DNA of 60,954 nt from Candidatus Nitrosocosmicus sp. (GTDB taxonomy: Archaea; Thermoproteota; Nitrososphaeria; Nitrososphaerales; Nitrososphaeraceae). Of this stretch, positions 1 to 9,380 are shown one piece after another (positions within the stretch are counted from its first letter, which is position 1; every line of letters begins with the position of its first letter). The notes beneath the pieces are model-generated. The model made no database searches. It worked only from the letters and a program-made list of their open reading frames with translations, and was not told the origin of the DNA. The position numbers were made by a program, and so were the translations under genes. The stretch covers positions 1 to 60,954 of the forward strand of contig JAICXY010000008.1 of NCBI GenBank assembly GCA_025934495.1, written 5' to 3'.

Positions 1-180
1 AGATTTCTAAGGATGTCTCCTTTTTCCATCTGACTCTAGTGTTCTTTCTTACTTTGATGCAAGGCAAGATCCCATTGTCCGCTAGACATCTAAAAATATT
101 GTTCCCCTCAGAAGCACCATCAGCAAATAGTCTGCCTATTGTTGTGTTTCTATCTGAATTCATTTGGCTGTGAATAGTTA
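1..180 (-). pseudogene. IS5-like transposase remnant (internal part)
   Basis: On the minus strand, codons read LFADGASEGNNIFRCLADNG and continue into KVRKNTRVRWKK before running off the window edge. This is the second-aspartate region (ADGAY-type) of a DDE transposase that recurs, equally decayed, at 3660-4580 and 37364-37718. No start and no continuous frame are present. It is truncated by the window at one side and by another transposase remnant at about 185. I am confident it is transposase debris, less so of the exact IS family. Confidence 0.65.
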
Positions 181-184
181 TCGA

Positions 185-545
185 ACAAATAGATAAAGAA
201 ATTCTATCTTTTCATATATCAAAAGAACGAAATATGTTTGTGGTAGCCGAAAGATTTCTATCCAATGTTTTAAAAGAATGTGGCGATCATCCCGTTTCAA
301 CAGATGGTGTACATAGTATCACAAGCATGTAAGTTCTTGAACCTTTCAGCATCATATTCATTCTTTTTTTGAAAAAAATATTATTGAAATAATAATACAA
401 TATGCCAAAGATAGAACCGAAGGGTTTGATGCCCATTTTCCTTGTGGAAAGAAAAATTGCAAACTGAAACATATTAAGCAATGGTTGAACTTATTTGCAT
501 ATTATTATAATCGGGCAATAATATCTTAACTTTACAAAGCCTCCA
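185..545 (+). pseudogene. IS6/IS240-like transposase remnant (C-terminal half)
   Basis: Plus-strand fragments read KEILSFHISKERNMFV, AERFLSNVLKECGDHPVSTD and, after frameshifts, YAKDRTEGFDAHFPCGKKN and KHIKQWLNLFAYYYNRAI. They match, in order, the C-terminal half of the transposase at 58746-59340. The frame shifts several times, so it cannot make protein. A degraded copy of the IS end (cttaactttacaaagcc, 528-544) follows the coding remnant, compared with TTAAGTTAACAGAGCC in the better-preserved copy. The N-terminal half is missing. Confidence 0.75.
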
Positions 546-599
546 GCCTGTTCACTTATTATTAATATCTCATTGATATATTAATAAAAAATATTAAGA

Positions 600-616
600 A
601 TATGCTTATATAGTAA
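600..616 (+). promoter_or_regulatory. TATA box of the Zn/Mn importer operon
   Basis: The stretch atgcttatatagtaat lies 20-35 bases before the GTG at 636. This is the spacing expected for an archaeal TATA box driving a leaderless or nearly leaderless transcript. No metalloregulator operator was identified with confidence. Confidence 0.45.
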
Positions 617-635
617 TAATAATATTATCAATACT

Positions 636-1688
636 GTGAAACAAATTATGAAGGTATCTGTAGCTCTGTTGACTGTCGTTCTATTGTTCGCAATAACAAT
701 ATCATCTATAACATTAATGCCTTCAAAGACAGTGGCTGAAAATTCCTCTTCTATCAACAAATTATCACCAAATCAGTCTAATAATAACAATTATAACAAT
801 CCCCATATTATCTCAAAAAATATTACAAATATATCCAATATAGGTTCACAGTCTGTGCAATCTAAAATTAGCGTAGTTGCATCATTCTATCCAATTTATG
901 AATTTGTGAAGGCAGTTGGAGGAGATAGAATTGATGCTTCAGTACTAATCCCAATTGGTGCAGAACCACACGATTTTAATCCTACAATACAGCAGATCCA
1001 AAAAGCAAATTCCGCAGACCTATTGGTATATAATGGTGTTTCAATGGAAGAACCTTGGATACACGATCTGACGCCACATAATATAGTTGATACAAGTAAA
1101 GGAGTAAATCTATTAACAAATCCAAATGATCCTGATATTAAAGGACCAAACGATCCACATATTTGGCTAGACCCGGTATTAGCAATTCAACAAGTTAAAA
1201 ACATTCAAAATGGTTTAGATAAGGTAGATCCTAAGAATTCTGCCTATTATAATCAGAATGCTCAAAATTTCATAAAACAATTAAATAAATTGGATACTGC
1301 ATTTAGAGGCAACCTTACAAGTTCCAAATGTGCAAAAAAAGATTTTATACCATTTCATCTAGCGTTTGCATATCTTGCTAAGCAATATGGATTAACTATA
1401 CATCCTATACATAAAGGACTTACGCCAAATGGAGAAGTACTACCACAAAAATTGGTAGAAGTAGTTAACCTGGCAAAGAATTTAGGGTTAAAAGTAATTT
1501 ATTCTGAAGATTTGATTGATCCTAGATCGTCTCAAGCTATAGCAGACCAGATTCCAGGAGCAAAGGTAATGGTACTGAGTCCGATAGAAGGCATAAATGC
1601 AACAGAACAAAAGGCAGGTATTGGATATTTGGACAAAATGTATCAAGACCTTGATGCTTTAAAGGAGGGGTTGCAATGCAAGAGGTAA
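636..1688 (+). CDS. znuA: Zinc/manganese ABC transporter, substrate-binding lipoprotein-like subunit
   Basis: This is the cluster A-I metal-binding protein of an ABC importer, catching Zn2+ (or Mn2+) outside the membrane. Residues 6-28 are a hydrophobic signal/anchor. An Asn/Ser-rich linker runs to about residue 75, then the two-lobed ZnuA/TroA domain follows. Likely metal ligands are H112 (AEPHDF), H175 (NDPHIW), H241 (PFHLAF) and E291/D292 (YSEDL). There is no long His-rich loop of the kind seen in many zinc-specific ZnuA proteins, so Zn versus Mn stays open. The start is GTG at 636; the ATG at 648 is an alternative. The 3' end overlaps the ATPase gene by 13 bases, so the three genes are likely one operon. 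Confidence 0.92.
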   Translation: MKQIMKVSVALLTVVLLFAITISSITLMPSKTVAENSSSINKLSPNQSNNNNYNNPHIISKNITNISNIGSQSVQSKISVVASFYPIYEFVKAVGGDRIDASVLIPIGAEPHDFNPTIQQIQKANSADLLVYNGVSMEEPWIHDLTPHNIVDTSKGVNLLTNPNDPDIKGPNDPHIWLDPVLAIQQVKNIQNGLDKVDPKNSAYYNQNAQNFIKQLNKLDTAFRGNLTSSKCAKKDFIPFHLAFAYLAKQYGLTIHPIHKGLTPNGEVLPQKLVEVVNLAKNLGLKVIYSEDLIDPRSSQAIADQIPGAKVMVLSPIEGINATEQKAGIGYLDKMYQDLDALKEGLQCKR

Positions 1689-2440
1689 CTGTGGCTGCAT
1701 CTGTCAAGAATCTGACTTACACCTACGATATAACCACTAACTCGTCTTTTTCTTCTAATACATTAGATCGCATTTCATTTAGTATTAATAAAGGCGATTT
1801 GTTAGGAGTTATCGGTCCTAACGGTGCTGGAAAAACTACTCTTTTTTACTGTTTGCTCGGATTAATTAAGGATTACCGAGGAGAAGTAAGAATATTCGGA
1901 AAGGACATTAGAAATGACAAGTCTATTCTTCAGAATATAGGATACATTCCACAGCAAAAATCAATCGAACAAGGATTTCCTGCCACAGTAAAAGAAATTG
2001 TATCTCTAGGAATGATTGGAAAAAAAAATGTTTCAAAGGAGAAAGTATCTTCGGCTCTTAAAATAGTCGACCTTTCTGATCAGAGCCACAAGAGAATAGG
2101 TGAACTTTCAGGAGGACAACAACAACGGGTGCTCATTGCCAAAGCTCTAGTCCACGAACCAAAGTTGTTAATCTTGGACGAACCCACAACAAGTATTGAT
2201 GTCGAGAGCCAGAAGAAATTCTATACATTGATAAAGAATCTACATCAAAAAAACAATATATCTATTATATGGGCATCGCACGATCTAGATGCGGTAAGTA
2301 AAATAGCCACAAAGGTGTTGTGTCTTAATAGAAATGTATTTTTTCATGGCGAAACTAGCGAATTCTTTAGCAATGATGAATTCATTCGAATGTATTCTGA
2401 AGCTAGCATGCAATTACATATGCGTTCGCATTTAAATTAA
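1676..2440 (+). CDS. znuC: Zinc/manganese ABC transporter, ATP-binding subunit
   Basis: This is the ATPase that powers metal import with the permease encoded downstream. At 254 residues it has the usual length. Walker A is GPNGAGKT (47-54), the Q-loop is around Q94 (YIPQQK), the ABC signature is LSGGQQQR (145-152) and Walker B with the catalytic glutamate is LLILDEPT (165-172). The switch histidine is in WASHDLD near residue 202. The gene starts inside the end of znuA, pointing to translational coupling. All motifs are intact. Confidence 0.95.
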   Translation: MQEVTVAASVKNLTYTYDITTNSSFSSNTLDRISFSINKGDLLGVIGPNGAGKTTLFYCLLGLIKDYRGEVRIFGKDIRNDKSILQNIGYIPQQKSIEQGFPATVKEIVSLGMIGKKNVSKEKVSSALKIVDLSDQSHKRIGELSGGQQQRVLIAKALVHEPKLLILDEPTTSIDVESQKKFYTLIKNLHQKNNISIIWASHDLDAVSKIATKVLCLNRNVFFHGETSEFFSNDEFIRMYSEASMQLHMRSHLN

Positions 2441-2518
2441 AATGAATTCTGATTTCATGTATAGACAATTACATGTGGATGCAAGTCAATACTATATGAA
2501 GACGGACTAAAGATAAAA

Positions 2519-3361
2519 ATGGTTTTTGAAATCCTTCAATACAGTTTTATGCAACGTGCCATACTTTCAGGCGTAGTTGTAGCAGTAGTCTGTTCAGTAA
2601 TAGGATTATTTCTTGTATTGAGAAGACAATCCTTATTTGGTGACGCTCTTTCCCATGCAGCTTTCGGGGGACTAGCCGTGGGTTTTTTTACTAATACATA
2701 TCCAATATGGACTGCTTTAATAGTCTCGGTTCTTGCATCTTTTGGAATTACTAAGTTACGACAATCTACAAAAATTCTTCCTGATGCGGCTGTTGCGGTA
2801 ATGATGTCATCTGGACTTGCAGTTGGAATTATTCTAATAGGTTTGTCAGGAGGCTTTTCTCTTGACTTGGAGAGCTTTCTCTTTGGAAGTATTCTACTAA
2901 TAAGTATGCAAGACCAATTAATGATTTTAATGTTAAGTGCTATTGCACTTGTAATAATATTCAAATTCTATGATCAACTTATATATATCACATTTAATGA
3001 AGATCAGGCAAGAATTAGTGGAATAAATGTAACAATGCTTAACTATCTGTTTATAGGTGTAGCTAGTTTAGCTGTGATTGCATCGCTTCGCCTGGTAGGC
3101 GTTTTATTAATTTCTTCATTAATTGTAATTCCAAACATTACTGCTATAATGTTTGGCAAAGGATTCAAAAAAACAGCATTTATATCTATCATAATTGCTG
3201 TTTTGTCTGTACTATTAGGAATAGTAATTTCGTACATTACAAATTTACCGCCAGGAGGAACTATAGTCCTTTTAACTATCCTTATACTTCTTGGTAGTAT
3301 GGGAACAAAATCTATAATAAAAAGAATTAAGATACAAGGTATTGAGAATAATAGAACTTGA
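2519..3361 (+). CDS. znuB: Zinc/manganese ABC transporter, permease
   Basis: ABC-3 family permease of 280 residues with about eight hydrophobic segments. It forms the membrane channel for the metal delivered by the binding protein. The family motif near the N-terminus is visible (LRRQSLFGDALSHAAFGGLA, about residues 38-57). The gene follows znuC after 78 bases on the same strand, completing the importer. After the gene the sequence is AT-rich with no further member of the operon, and the next recognizable feature is transposase debris from 3660. Confidence 0.93.
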   Translation: MVFEILQYSFMQRAILSGVVVAVVCSVIGLFLVLRRQSLFGDALSHAAFGGLAVGFFTNTYPIWTALIVSVLASFGITKLRQSTKILPDAAVAVMMSSGLAVGIILIGLSGGFSLDLESFLFGSILLISMQDQLMILMLSAIALVIIFKFYDQLIYITFNEDQARISGINVTMLNYLFIGVASLAVIASLRLVGVLLISSLIVIPNITAIMFGKGFKKTAFISIIIAVLSVLLGIVISYITNLPPGGTIVLLTILILLGSMGTKSIIKRIKIQGIENNRT

Positions 3362-3659
3362 TACTAGAGCATCATAATTTCCTAATACTTGGTATCACAG
3401 GATAATACCCTTGATTTTTGATTCCATCTGATAGCTGTGGTATTTGATTAGAATCTAGATGACAAACTCTACTTGACCGTTTATTGATTCATTAATAATC
3501 TGGTAGTTTAAACAGATTAAACCTGCTATTAAATATGTATAGTTATTAAATCTTCAACATGTTAATTATTTTACAAAATTAAAAATATTATTAAAAGAAA
3601 ATGCTCTGTTGTATGATTCCTCTTTTCCAAATATATTTAGCTAACATAAATCAACAAAT

Positions 3660-4580
3660 TCTGTGAATTGGTCCAACTACAATCAATCTCTAGTCAGGCG
3701 TGGTGAAATACTCTTAGGATTTGATGTTATTGATAACTGGGATATCGAATTAAAAGAGATGAACTAAGAAAAGGTAGGTGAACCATTTCTTTATCCTAAT
3801 ACATTCTTTCTCTTCTTATTTGGATACACCAAGGCATATTTCCATTTACCATACAGGCAAGCCAAAGAGGGCAATAACGCAAGGACACGCTAAAGGAAAA
3901 GTACCTTCTATCCCTGATTTTACAACAATAAATAGAAGAATAAACAAATTAGATATTCCAATAGATAATAACAAAGATAGAACACCTAAAGATGAATATA
4001 TTATCATCGCAATAGATATTACTGATATCAAGGTTACCAATAGAGGTCAATGGATACAAGATAAATGGAATGCGAAAATAGTATTAGAAAATATTCAAAA
4101 ATACATGTGGCAGTTAATGTGAATATCAAGAAAATTCGTTAATGATAAAGGTAGCTGACGATAGACATGTGCATGATGATAGTAAAGCATTACCTACTTT
4201 GGTCAACGGTTTTATGGAATTAGATAGAAAAAATAATGATTGGCAAACTGATTGCCGATGATGGTGCTTATGAGGGTAATAATATATTCAGATATCTTGG
4301 AGATAATGAATCTAATCCTGTATCAAAGTTAGAAAGAATGCAAGGATTAAACTGAAGCCTGGACACATTCTTGGAAACCTGCCTGTCGGTATTGACACAA
4401 ATAAATGAATTACAAAAGTGGAAGGATAGTACAAACTATGGATAAAGATGAATTGTTTGTTGAAACAGTATTCTCATCGATAAAGCGAATGTTTGATGGT
4501 GAATATGTTTATTCCGTTAGATTAAAGAACATGATGCAAGAAATGACGCTGAAAGCTATTTGTATAACAAAATGATATCT
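3660..4580 (+). pseudogene. IS5-like transposase, full-length but decayed
   Basis: Pieces of one DDE transposase appear in order in changing frames. They include NWSNYNQSLVRRGEILLGFD (from 3667), YLDTPRHISIYHTGKPKR, GKVPSIPDFTTINRRINKLD, then YIIIAIDITDIKVTNRGQW (first Asp region, about 4000-4050). DDGAYEGNNIFRYLGDN (second Asp region, about 4258-4308) and a C-terminal part ending VYSVRLKNMMQEMTLKA (about 4560) follow. At least four frameshifts or stops interrupt it. The same family is represented at 1-180, 12690-12930 and 37364-37718. No terminal repeats could be defined. Confidence 0.75.
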
Positions 4581-4599
4581 ATTTTGTCAAAATAGATAG

Positions 4600-4978
4600 T
4601 AAAATGAGATTTTAAGAATCATGAAACAAAGCAACTTTTACCTGTCTGCTGCTGTCGCCACCACCATTATTTTTGATTTAATGATCCGGAGACTCTAATC
4701 AAGCATGACTTTATAGATGGTATGTGACTTGGATCAGCTTTTCCATATTTAAAGAATTTCTCAGCAATTCTTAAAAATTCAGTTGTAAGGTCTCTATTAT
4801 CAACTCAAGACAGAAAATCATAGAATAATCTTTTGTAAAACTTTACGAAATAGGTGATTAAGATGAGTATTCCATGGCTCTAGCGGCGTAGAATGTGGTA
4901 GTGGTAGTGGTGGCGGCTGTAATACCTCCTACTAGGTTGAAAGATGAAAGATAAATAGATAAAAGGACATAATAGCAT
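4600..4978. other. Intergenic stretch, no gene seen
   Basis: AT-rich sequence between transposase debris and the alcohol dehydrogenase. There is no conserved reading frame. Near 4890-4920 there is a GT/GGTGGC-rich patch of low complexity. An A/T-rich element at about 4938-4975 could hold the promoter of the downstream gene, but no clear TATA box stands out. Confidence 0.4.
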
Positions 4979-6004
4979 ATGCGTTCAGTACAGATATCCA
5001 AACCAAGAGGACCTTTTGAAATAGTAGAACGGGACATTCCAGAACCTGGTCCTATGCAAGTACGTATCAAGGTACAAGCTTGTGGTATATGCCATGGTGA
5101 TTCCATTACAAAGGAAGGTTTATTTCCAGGTATTCAATATCCTCGGGTTCCAGGGCATGAGATTGCAGGGGTTATTGATACCGTAGGTAAAGGCCTTACA
5201 ACTAATACTACTACAGAATGGAAAACAGGGCAGAGAGTAGCTGTTGGCTGGCATGGAGGTCATTGTGGCCATTGTGAATCCTGCCTACGTGGTGATTTTC
5301 TTGCTTGTCGCTATGCACAAGTGCCAGGTATTTCATATGATGGTGGCTATTCTGATTATGTGATAGTTCCAACTGAAGCACTTGCACATGTGCCTGATGA
5401 GCTGTCAGCAACAGACGCTGCACCTCTTATGTGTGCCGGTATTACAACTTTTAATGCTCTTAGAAACAGCGGAGCACGTGCAGGTGATGTAGTTGCCATT
5501 TTAGGAATAGGAGGACTTGGACATTTAGGTGTTCAATTTGCTTCTAAAATGGGTTTTAAAACCATCGCTATTGCAAGAGGAAAGGAGGAAGAAGAACTGG
5601 TAATGAAATTGGGTGCAAAGCAATACATTGATAACCGTTCGCAGAATGCAGTAGAAGAACTTAACAAATTGGGCGGAGCCAAAGTCATACTTGCAACAGT
5701 ACCAAGTGCAAAAGCCATGAGTGAAATCCTTGGTGGTCTTACAGTCAATGGAAAGCTTGTAATAATCGGAGCATCGGAAGAGTCAATTGAAGTGAATCCA
5801 CTTTTATTTATCCAAGGACGTCGATCGTTGGTAGGTTGGGCATCTGGTACTTCAATTGATTCACAAGATACTTTATCATTTAGTGTTCTCTCTGGTGTAA
5901 GGTCTATGAATGAAATCTTTCCACTGGAGTGCGCTGCAGAAGCTTTTGATGCAATGATGAGTGGTAAAGCTAGATTTAGATGTGTACTTACAACAGGTAA
6001 CTAG
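4979..6004 (+). CDS. Zinc-dependent alcohol dehydrogenase (MDR family)
   Basis: Medium-chain dehydrogenase/reductase oxidizing alcohols or reducing aldehydes with NAD(P). Catalytic zinc ligands are visible: C38 in CGICHGD, H60-E61 in PGHE and C152 in MCAG. All four structural-zinc cysteines are present (C96, C99, C102, C110 in HCGHCESCLRGDFLAC). The Rossmann glycine motif is GIGGLGH (176-182). At 341 residues it is full length, and the start is ATG. The substrate cannot be told from sequence. It stands alone between transposase remnants and a convergent small gene, so context gives no pathway. Confidence 0.9.
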   Translation: MRSVQISKPRGPFEIVERDIPEPGPMQVRIKVQACGICHGDSITKEGLFPGIQYPRVPGHEIAGVIDTVGKGLTTNTTTEWKTGQRVAVGWHGGHCGHCESCLRGDFLACRYAQVPGISYDGGYSDYVIVPTEALAHVPDELSATDAAPLMCAGITTFNALRNSGARAGDVVAILGIGGLGHLGVQFASKMGFKTIAIARGKEEEELVMKLGAKQYIDNRSQNAVEELNKLGGAKVILATVPSAKAMSEILGGLTVNGKLVIIGASEESIEVNPLLFIQGRRSLVGWASGTSIDSQDTLSFSVLSGVRSMNEIFPLECAAEAFDAMMSGKARFRCVLTTGN

Positions 6005-6103
6005 AGAACACTGTTGCTCATTATCGAAATTGTTTTAATTTATATTTTTATCTATCAAACGTTTTCTATCTGTTAAAAATGATAATATGCTATAAATTAG
6101 TTG

Positions 6104-6313
6104 TTAGTATCGTTTGATTTTCTCTTCTCTATACTTTTTTCTTCTAACTCCAGACCCACGAAATGATCTGGTTCGAAGTTTGAATTTACAACAAGGACAG
6201 TAACTTTCAATCCAATTAATAAAAATTTCACAGACACTGCATCTTTTTTGTCCTTCCGTATATCTTGACGGGATGTTATGATTTCTCTTTGCCTTAAATC
6301 TTACATATTCCAT
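6104..6313 (-). CDS. Small zinc-ribbon protein
   Basis: Sixty-nine residues with two CxxC pairs (C25/C28 in KRCSVCE and C39/C42 in YCPCC) followed by a basic tail rich in Lys/Arg. This pattern is a zinc ribbon likely to contact nucleic acid or protein. Small proteins of this type, with an RYTxGQKRCSVC-like core, are common in ammonia-oxidizing archaea, but their role is unknown to me. A TATA-like tract (attatttatag, 6341-6351 on the plus strand) sits 28-38 bases before the start, supporting expression. Confidence 0.8.
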   Translation of the reverse strand: MEYVRFKAKRNHNIPSRYTEGQKRCSVCEIFINWIESYCPCCKFKLRTRSFRGSGVRRKKYREEKIKRY

Positions 6314-6359
6314 TGCAGCTCATAAAATATCGGTTTGAAAATTATTTATAGAGAAATAA

Positions 6360-6829
6360 AAATTTAATTTTTAATATAATTTTAGAGTCAATTAATATCA
6401 AACAAAATAATAAAAAAATGAGAAAAATAATGAATTTAATAAAATAGTAATATATTATTAAAAAATATTGTTTGACTTTTTAGGTTAAAATCGATTATAA
6501 TTTTTTTGTTATTTTTCATACAAAAAAGTTGTTGTTATTTTCGTTTTCCGATAAAAAAAGATTTGCAATTCAGGAAATCTTGATGAAAGGCCGCCTATTG
6601 GATAAGGAAGGTCACCGAGTCATTATCCCAAAGGATTCTAGGCGTGTGGTTTTTGCCTGTACATCTTGACTTGAATAAATAAAGACAGAACAGCGCAAAA
6701 TACGATTATGCTCATTACGATGTACCAAAAGATATCCAGAACCATTGTTATCAACTATTATGACTAATGACGATATAAAGACATGGTGATTTGCTTCTTC
6801 CCTTTTTGATTGATTAGGTTGACATCTGA
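6360..6829. other. Intergenic stretch, no supported gene
   Basis: Strongly AT-rich to about 6560, then a more mixed stretch. A 28-codon plus-strand frame (MKGRLLDKEGHRVIIPKDS..., from 6583) resembles nothing I recognize. The stretch borders the recombinase remnant, and part of it may be the unrecognizable end of that pseudogene. Confidence 0.4.
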
Positions 6830-7319
6830 TATATATATGAGTTCAAGCAGTCAAGTGATTGGTTTCCCTATCTCCTCAAAGATCAAAGCAGTGCGACAGC
6901 AGCAAGTTAGAACACACGGAAATACTATGGCTTTGATTCTCCTATCAGGATATTCCAGTAATCTCTGGATTTCTTCTATGGTTGGAATCCTATCATCTGA
7001 ATAGCTTTTTGCTCTGGGTAAACCTCTCGTAATCTTTTTTCAAGGTATTGTAAAGTCTGCCATCTTACAAAATAACTTTATACTTTATACTTTAACGTAA
7101 TTTCTTATGGTCGAACCAGTTATCTCTTTTTTATTGGCTCTGTCAAGGTGATACTGCATAAATTTCAATATATTGTTAAATATCCATGTATCTCCTTCTT
7201 CTCTTCCTTTATTAACAAAGACTACTTTTTTCTTCTACTGTAGAACCTTCCAAACCTATGGAATCAAAGAATTTCTCTAATCTTTTCTGATATTTCTCTC
7301 GGGTCACTGGCGATTTCAT
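6830..7319 (-). pseudogene. Tyrosine recombinase (integrase) remnant next to tRNA-Arg
   Basis: Minus-strand codons from an ATG at 7319 read MKSPVTREKYQKRLEKFFDS, a SAM-like N-terminal domain. NILKFMQYHLDRANKKEITG, STIRNYVKV, SIKLFCKMAD and DDRIPTIEEIQRLLEYPDRR then follow in order. The frame breaks several times and the catalytic C-terminal part is lost after about 6835. This is the usual N-terminal order of thaumarchaeal site-specific integrases. It lies 112 bases from the 3' end of tRNA-Arg, as expected for the remains of an element integrated at the tRNA. Confidence 0.72.
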
Positions 7320-7431
7320 CGCGTATAAATATAATGACCATATGTATCTGTCTCTAGATTAATATTATATTCCACTATTTTACTTGCACCTTATTATTAT
7401 TGGAATCCATTTATAAGGGATGATAAAATCA

Positions 7432-7506
7432 CGGGCCCGATGGGCTTCGATCCCACGGTTTGCGGTTCCGAAGACCGCCGCGATGTCCTGACTACGCTAC
7501 GGGCCC
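7432..7506 (-). tRNA. tRNA-Arg (anticodon TCG)
   Basis: The minus strand folds into a complete cloverleaf. The acceptor is GGGCCCG/CGGGCCC, the D arm is GCG...CGC and the anticodon arm is GCGGT-CTTCGGA-ACCGC, which places TCG at 34-36. The T arm is GTGGG-ATCGAAG-CCCAT. The discriminator would be G at 7432. CCA is not encoded and there is no intron. TCG reads CGA-type arginine codons. A decayed integrase lies just beyond the 3' end. Confidence 0.95.
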
Positions 7507-7536
7507 TTTTTCTTCTAGTCTGTTATTTTCTAGACG

Positions 7537-7548
7537 CTTATATAATTT
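7537..7548 (-). promoter_or_regulatory. TATA box of tRNA-Arg
   Basis: On the minus strand, aattatataagc ends about 31 bases before the tRNA 5' end at 7506. This fits an archaeal TATA box with a transcription start a few bases ahead of the mature tRNA. Confidence 0.5.
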
Positions 7549-7654
7549 ATGAGTGTTTAAAAGAATCTGTAAAGTTAAGTTATCTTTTTCTTGTTATAAT
7601 GATGATCAAATAGGTAAGGCATTTTTATATATGTTTTAACTTGCAATTTTTCTT

Positions 7655-7935
7655 TTAACATGGGAAATAGTCATCAAATCCTTCTGTAGTTCTATCCTTG
7701 ATGTATTGCATATTGTTCTTTCAATGAATACTTTTTTCATTCTTATATACAAAAGAATGGATATGATGTTTTAGTTTTAAATACGTATTGACATGCTTGC
7801 GATGGATACCATATACCTCTACCATCTCTGTTGAAACTGGATGGGTCCCATACTCTTATACAACATCTAACAGAAAACGTTCTGCTATTACAAACATATG
7901 TCTTTCCATGGATATTCCACCTAAGTTGACAGCGT
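7655..7935 (-). pseudogene. IS6/IS240-like transposase remnant
   Basis: The minus strand reads, with frame changes, MERHMFVIAERFLLDVV, EYGTHPVSTE, LKHHIHSF and YIKDRTTEGFDDYFPC. These are the C-terminal blocks of the same transposase family as at 58746. Stops and frameshifts show it is dead. The N-terminal half is missing. The rest of 7507-8211 is AT-rich with no other recognizable feature. Confidence 0.7.
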
Positions 7936-8211
7936 CACACCGAAAAATCTGCTCATATAATTAATTTAATCAAATATGATTAAAATCTCTGACTTTTCAT
8001 TTTATAATACCTTTGTTTGATTTATATTTGGATCTGTGGGAAAAAATGATTTAGGCCATCAAAATCATTAAAAAAAGAATATACCAAGAGACATATACTT
8101 TATTTTCAATAAATCGGATATAATAAAATATATTATTTATGGTCAAGTAAAATATAAAAAATATATTTTACTTTTCCCATGTTTTATTCATTGTTGTTAT
8201 TGTTGTTTGTT

Positions 8212-8766
8212 TTAAGCTGTTTTACCCTTGATCGGTGTATTTCCAAAGTGATTGCTTGTTAACTTGGGATCGAGTGTTATACTCAAATCACCTTTAGGGG
8301 AAATAACTATGGTGGTTGGAACGTTGTTAACTGGCCCTTCTTTCATAGTTACTGTAGTAGTACCCTTATATGCTGTACCTGTTGCATTTGTTACAGGATT
8401 TCCTGCAATCTTAAAGTTAGATATTGTATGACTATGTTTGGATGAACCGTCTAATTTTGCCATACTAAAATGAGCATTAAATGTAGGAGTTTTAGAATTT
8501 AGGCCTGTTGAATTCCAATTGCCTGCAAGATTCCATGCTGCTTTGCCATCTGGGCCATTTTGTACACTTGTAATAGTTCCTTGCTTATTTGATGCACTTG
8601 ATTGAGTAGAATTTGTTTGTGCATAGATAACATTGACAGATGCTAAACCTATAGTCAACAAAAGGAACAATCCTATTGGAATAATGAGTAGGTATTTATT
8701 TTTTGAAAATGCTTTTGATTTTATCTCAGAATGAGAGTTTGTTTTACTATTAATCATCAATAACAT
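8212..8766 (-). CDS. Secreted or membrane-anchored protein of unknown function
   Basis: Residues 26-50 form a hydrophobic signal/anchor (LLIIPIGLFLLLTIGLASVN) ending near YAQ, a typical cleavage site. The mature part is a Ser/Thr/Asn-rich, beta-strand-like domain with WNLAGNW, FNAHFSMAKLDGSSKHSH and VTMKEGP. Proteins with this layout form a paralogous secreted family in soil ammonia oxidizers, as I recall it. No catalytic motif is visible. The gene is intact and stands alone. Its upstream side (8767-8830) is very AT-rich, with TATA-like tracts. Confidence 0.75.
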   Translation of the reverse strand: MLLMINSKTNSHSEIKSKAFSKNKYLLIIPIGLFLLLTIGLASVNVIYAQTNSTQSSASNKQGTITSVQNGPDGKAAWNLAGNWNSTGLNSKTPTFNAHFSMAKLDGSSKHSHTISNFKIAGNPVTNATGTAYKGTTTVTMKEGPVNNVPTTIVISPKGDLSITLDPKLTSNHFGNTPIKGKTA

Positions 8767-9224
8767 TATTATATCATAATATATAAGTATACTTTTAAAT
8801 AATTAAGGTATTTATAATTATTATATATTATTATATTTTTATTCAAAATTAATTGTGGGAATTAATTAATACTTTTGTTTCCTTTCTTTTTCTCTGGGGG
8901 TTTTGGTTACAAAATTTAGTAATAGTTTTGCAGTAATAATTGGTAAGAGGGTTTTTTTAGTTCTCTATGTATTTTATTTTAATTTATTTACCTTATATAT
9001 TGATGAAAGTTACTCGTTTTGAATAGCTCTATTGCATTGATTCTTAAAATCTTGGTATTATGATTTGCATTGTCTAAATATATATTATCTTATTGTACAA
9101 TGATGCTTTCAACATCATTTCCTGTATCATAATTTTTCAGTCTAACCTTGGAATATACTAGATCTCTTGCAATTAAAAACAATCTATATTATTCCTCCTC
9201 CTGAATACATATGGATTTTTAGTT
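8767..9224. other. Intergenic stretch, nothing recognized
   Basis: Very AT-rich for the first 100 bases (promoter side of the secreted-protein gene), then mixed sequence with no conserved reading frame on either strand. It ends at the 3' fragment of a split transposase. Confidence 0.4.
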
Positions 9225-9309
9225 CTGCTGAACTAACATTCTATAGTTTATCAGGTCTGTAATTATATCAGATACTTTATTGTATTTCTTGAACCAGTTT
9301 CTAAATACA
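9225..9309 (-). pseudogene. 3' fragment of a split DDE_Tnp_4-type transposase
   Basis: The minus strand reads HVFRNWFKKYNKVSDIITDL and then INYRML, the C-terminal tail of an IS5-group DDE_Tnp_4 transposase. The matching upstream part, ending LKKYKILAGVF, lies at 11658-12100 in the same orientation. The break falls at the same VF codons in both pieces. The two are therefore probably halves of one gene separated by the 2.3-kb insert between them. Confidence 0.6.
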
Positions 9310-9380
9310 TGAGGCATGGTCATAATTCGAAACCACTCGTCTTTATCCAATTACCATGTTACCAAGTTCCAAGCATATAT

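Noticed and set aside
2536-2964. 142-codon minus-strand frame within znuB.
   Set aside because: Antisense shadow of the permease gene; its composition mirrors the complement of hydrophobic codons.
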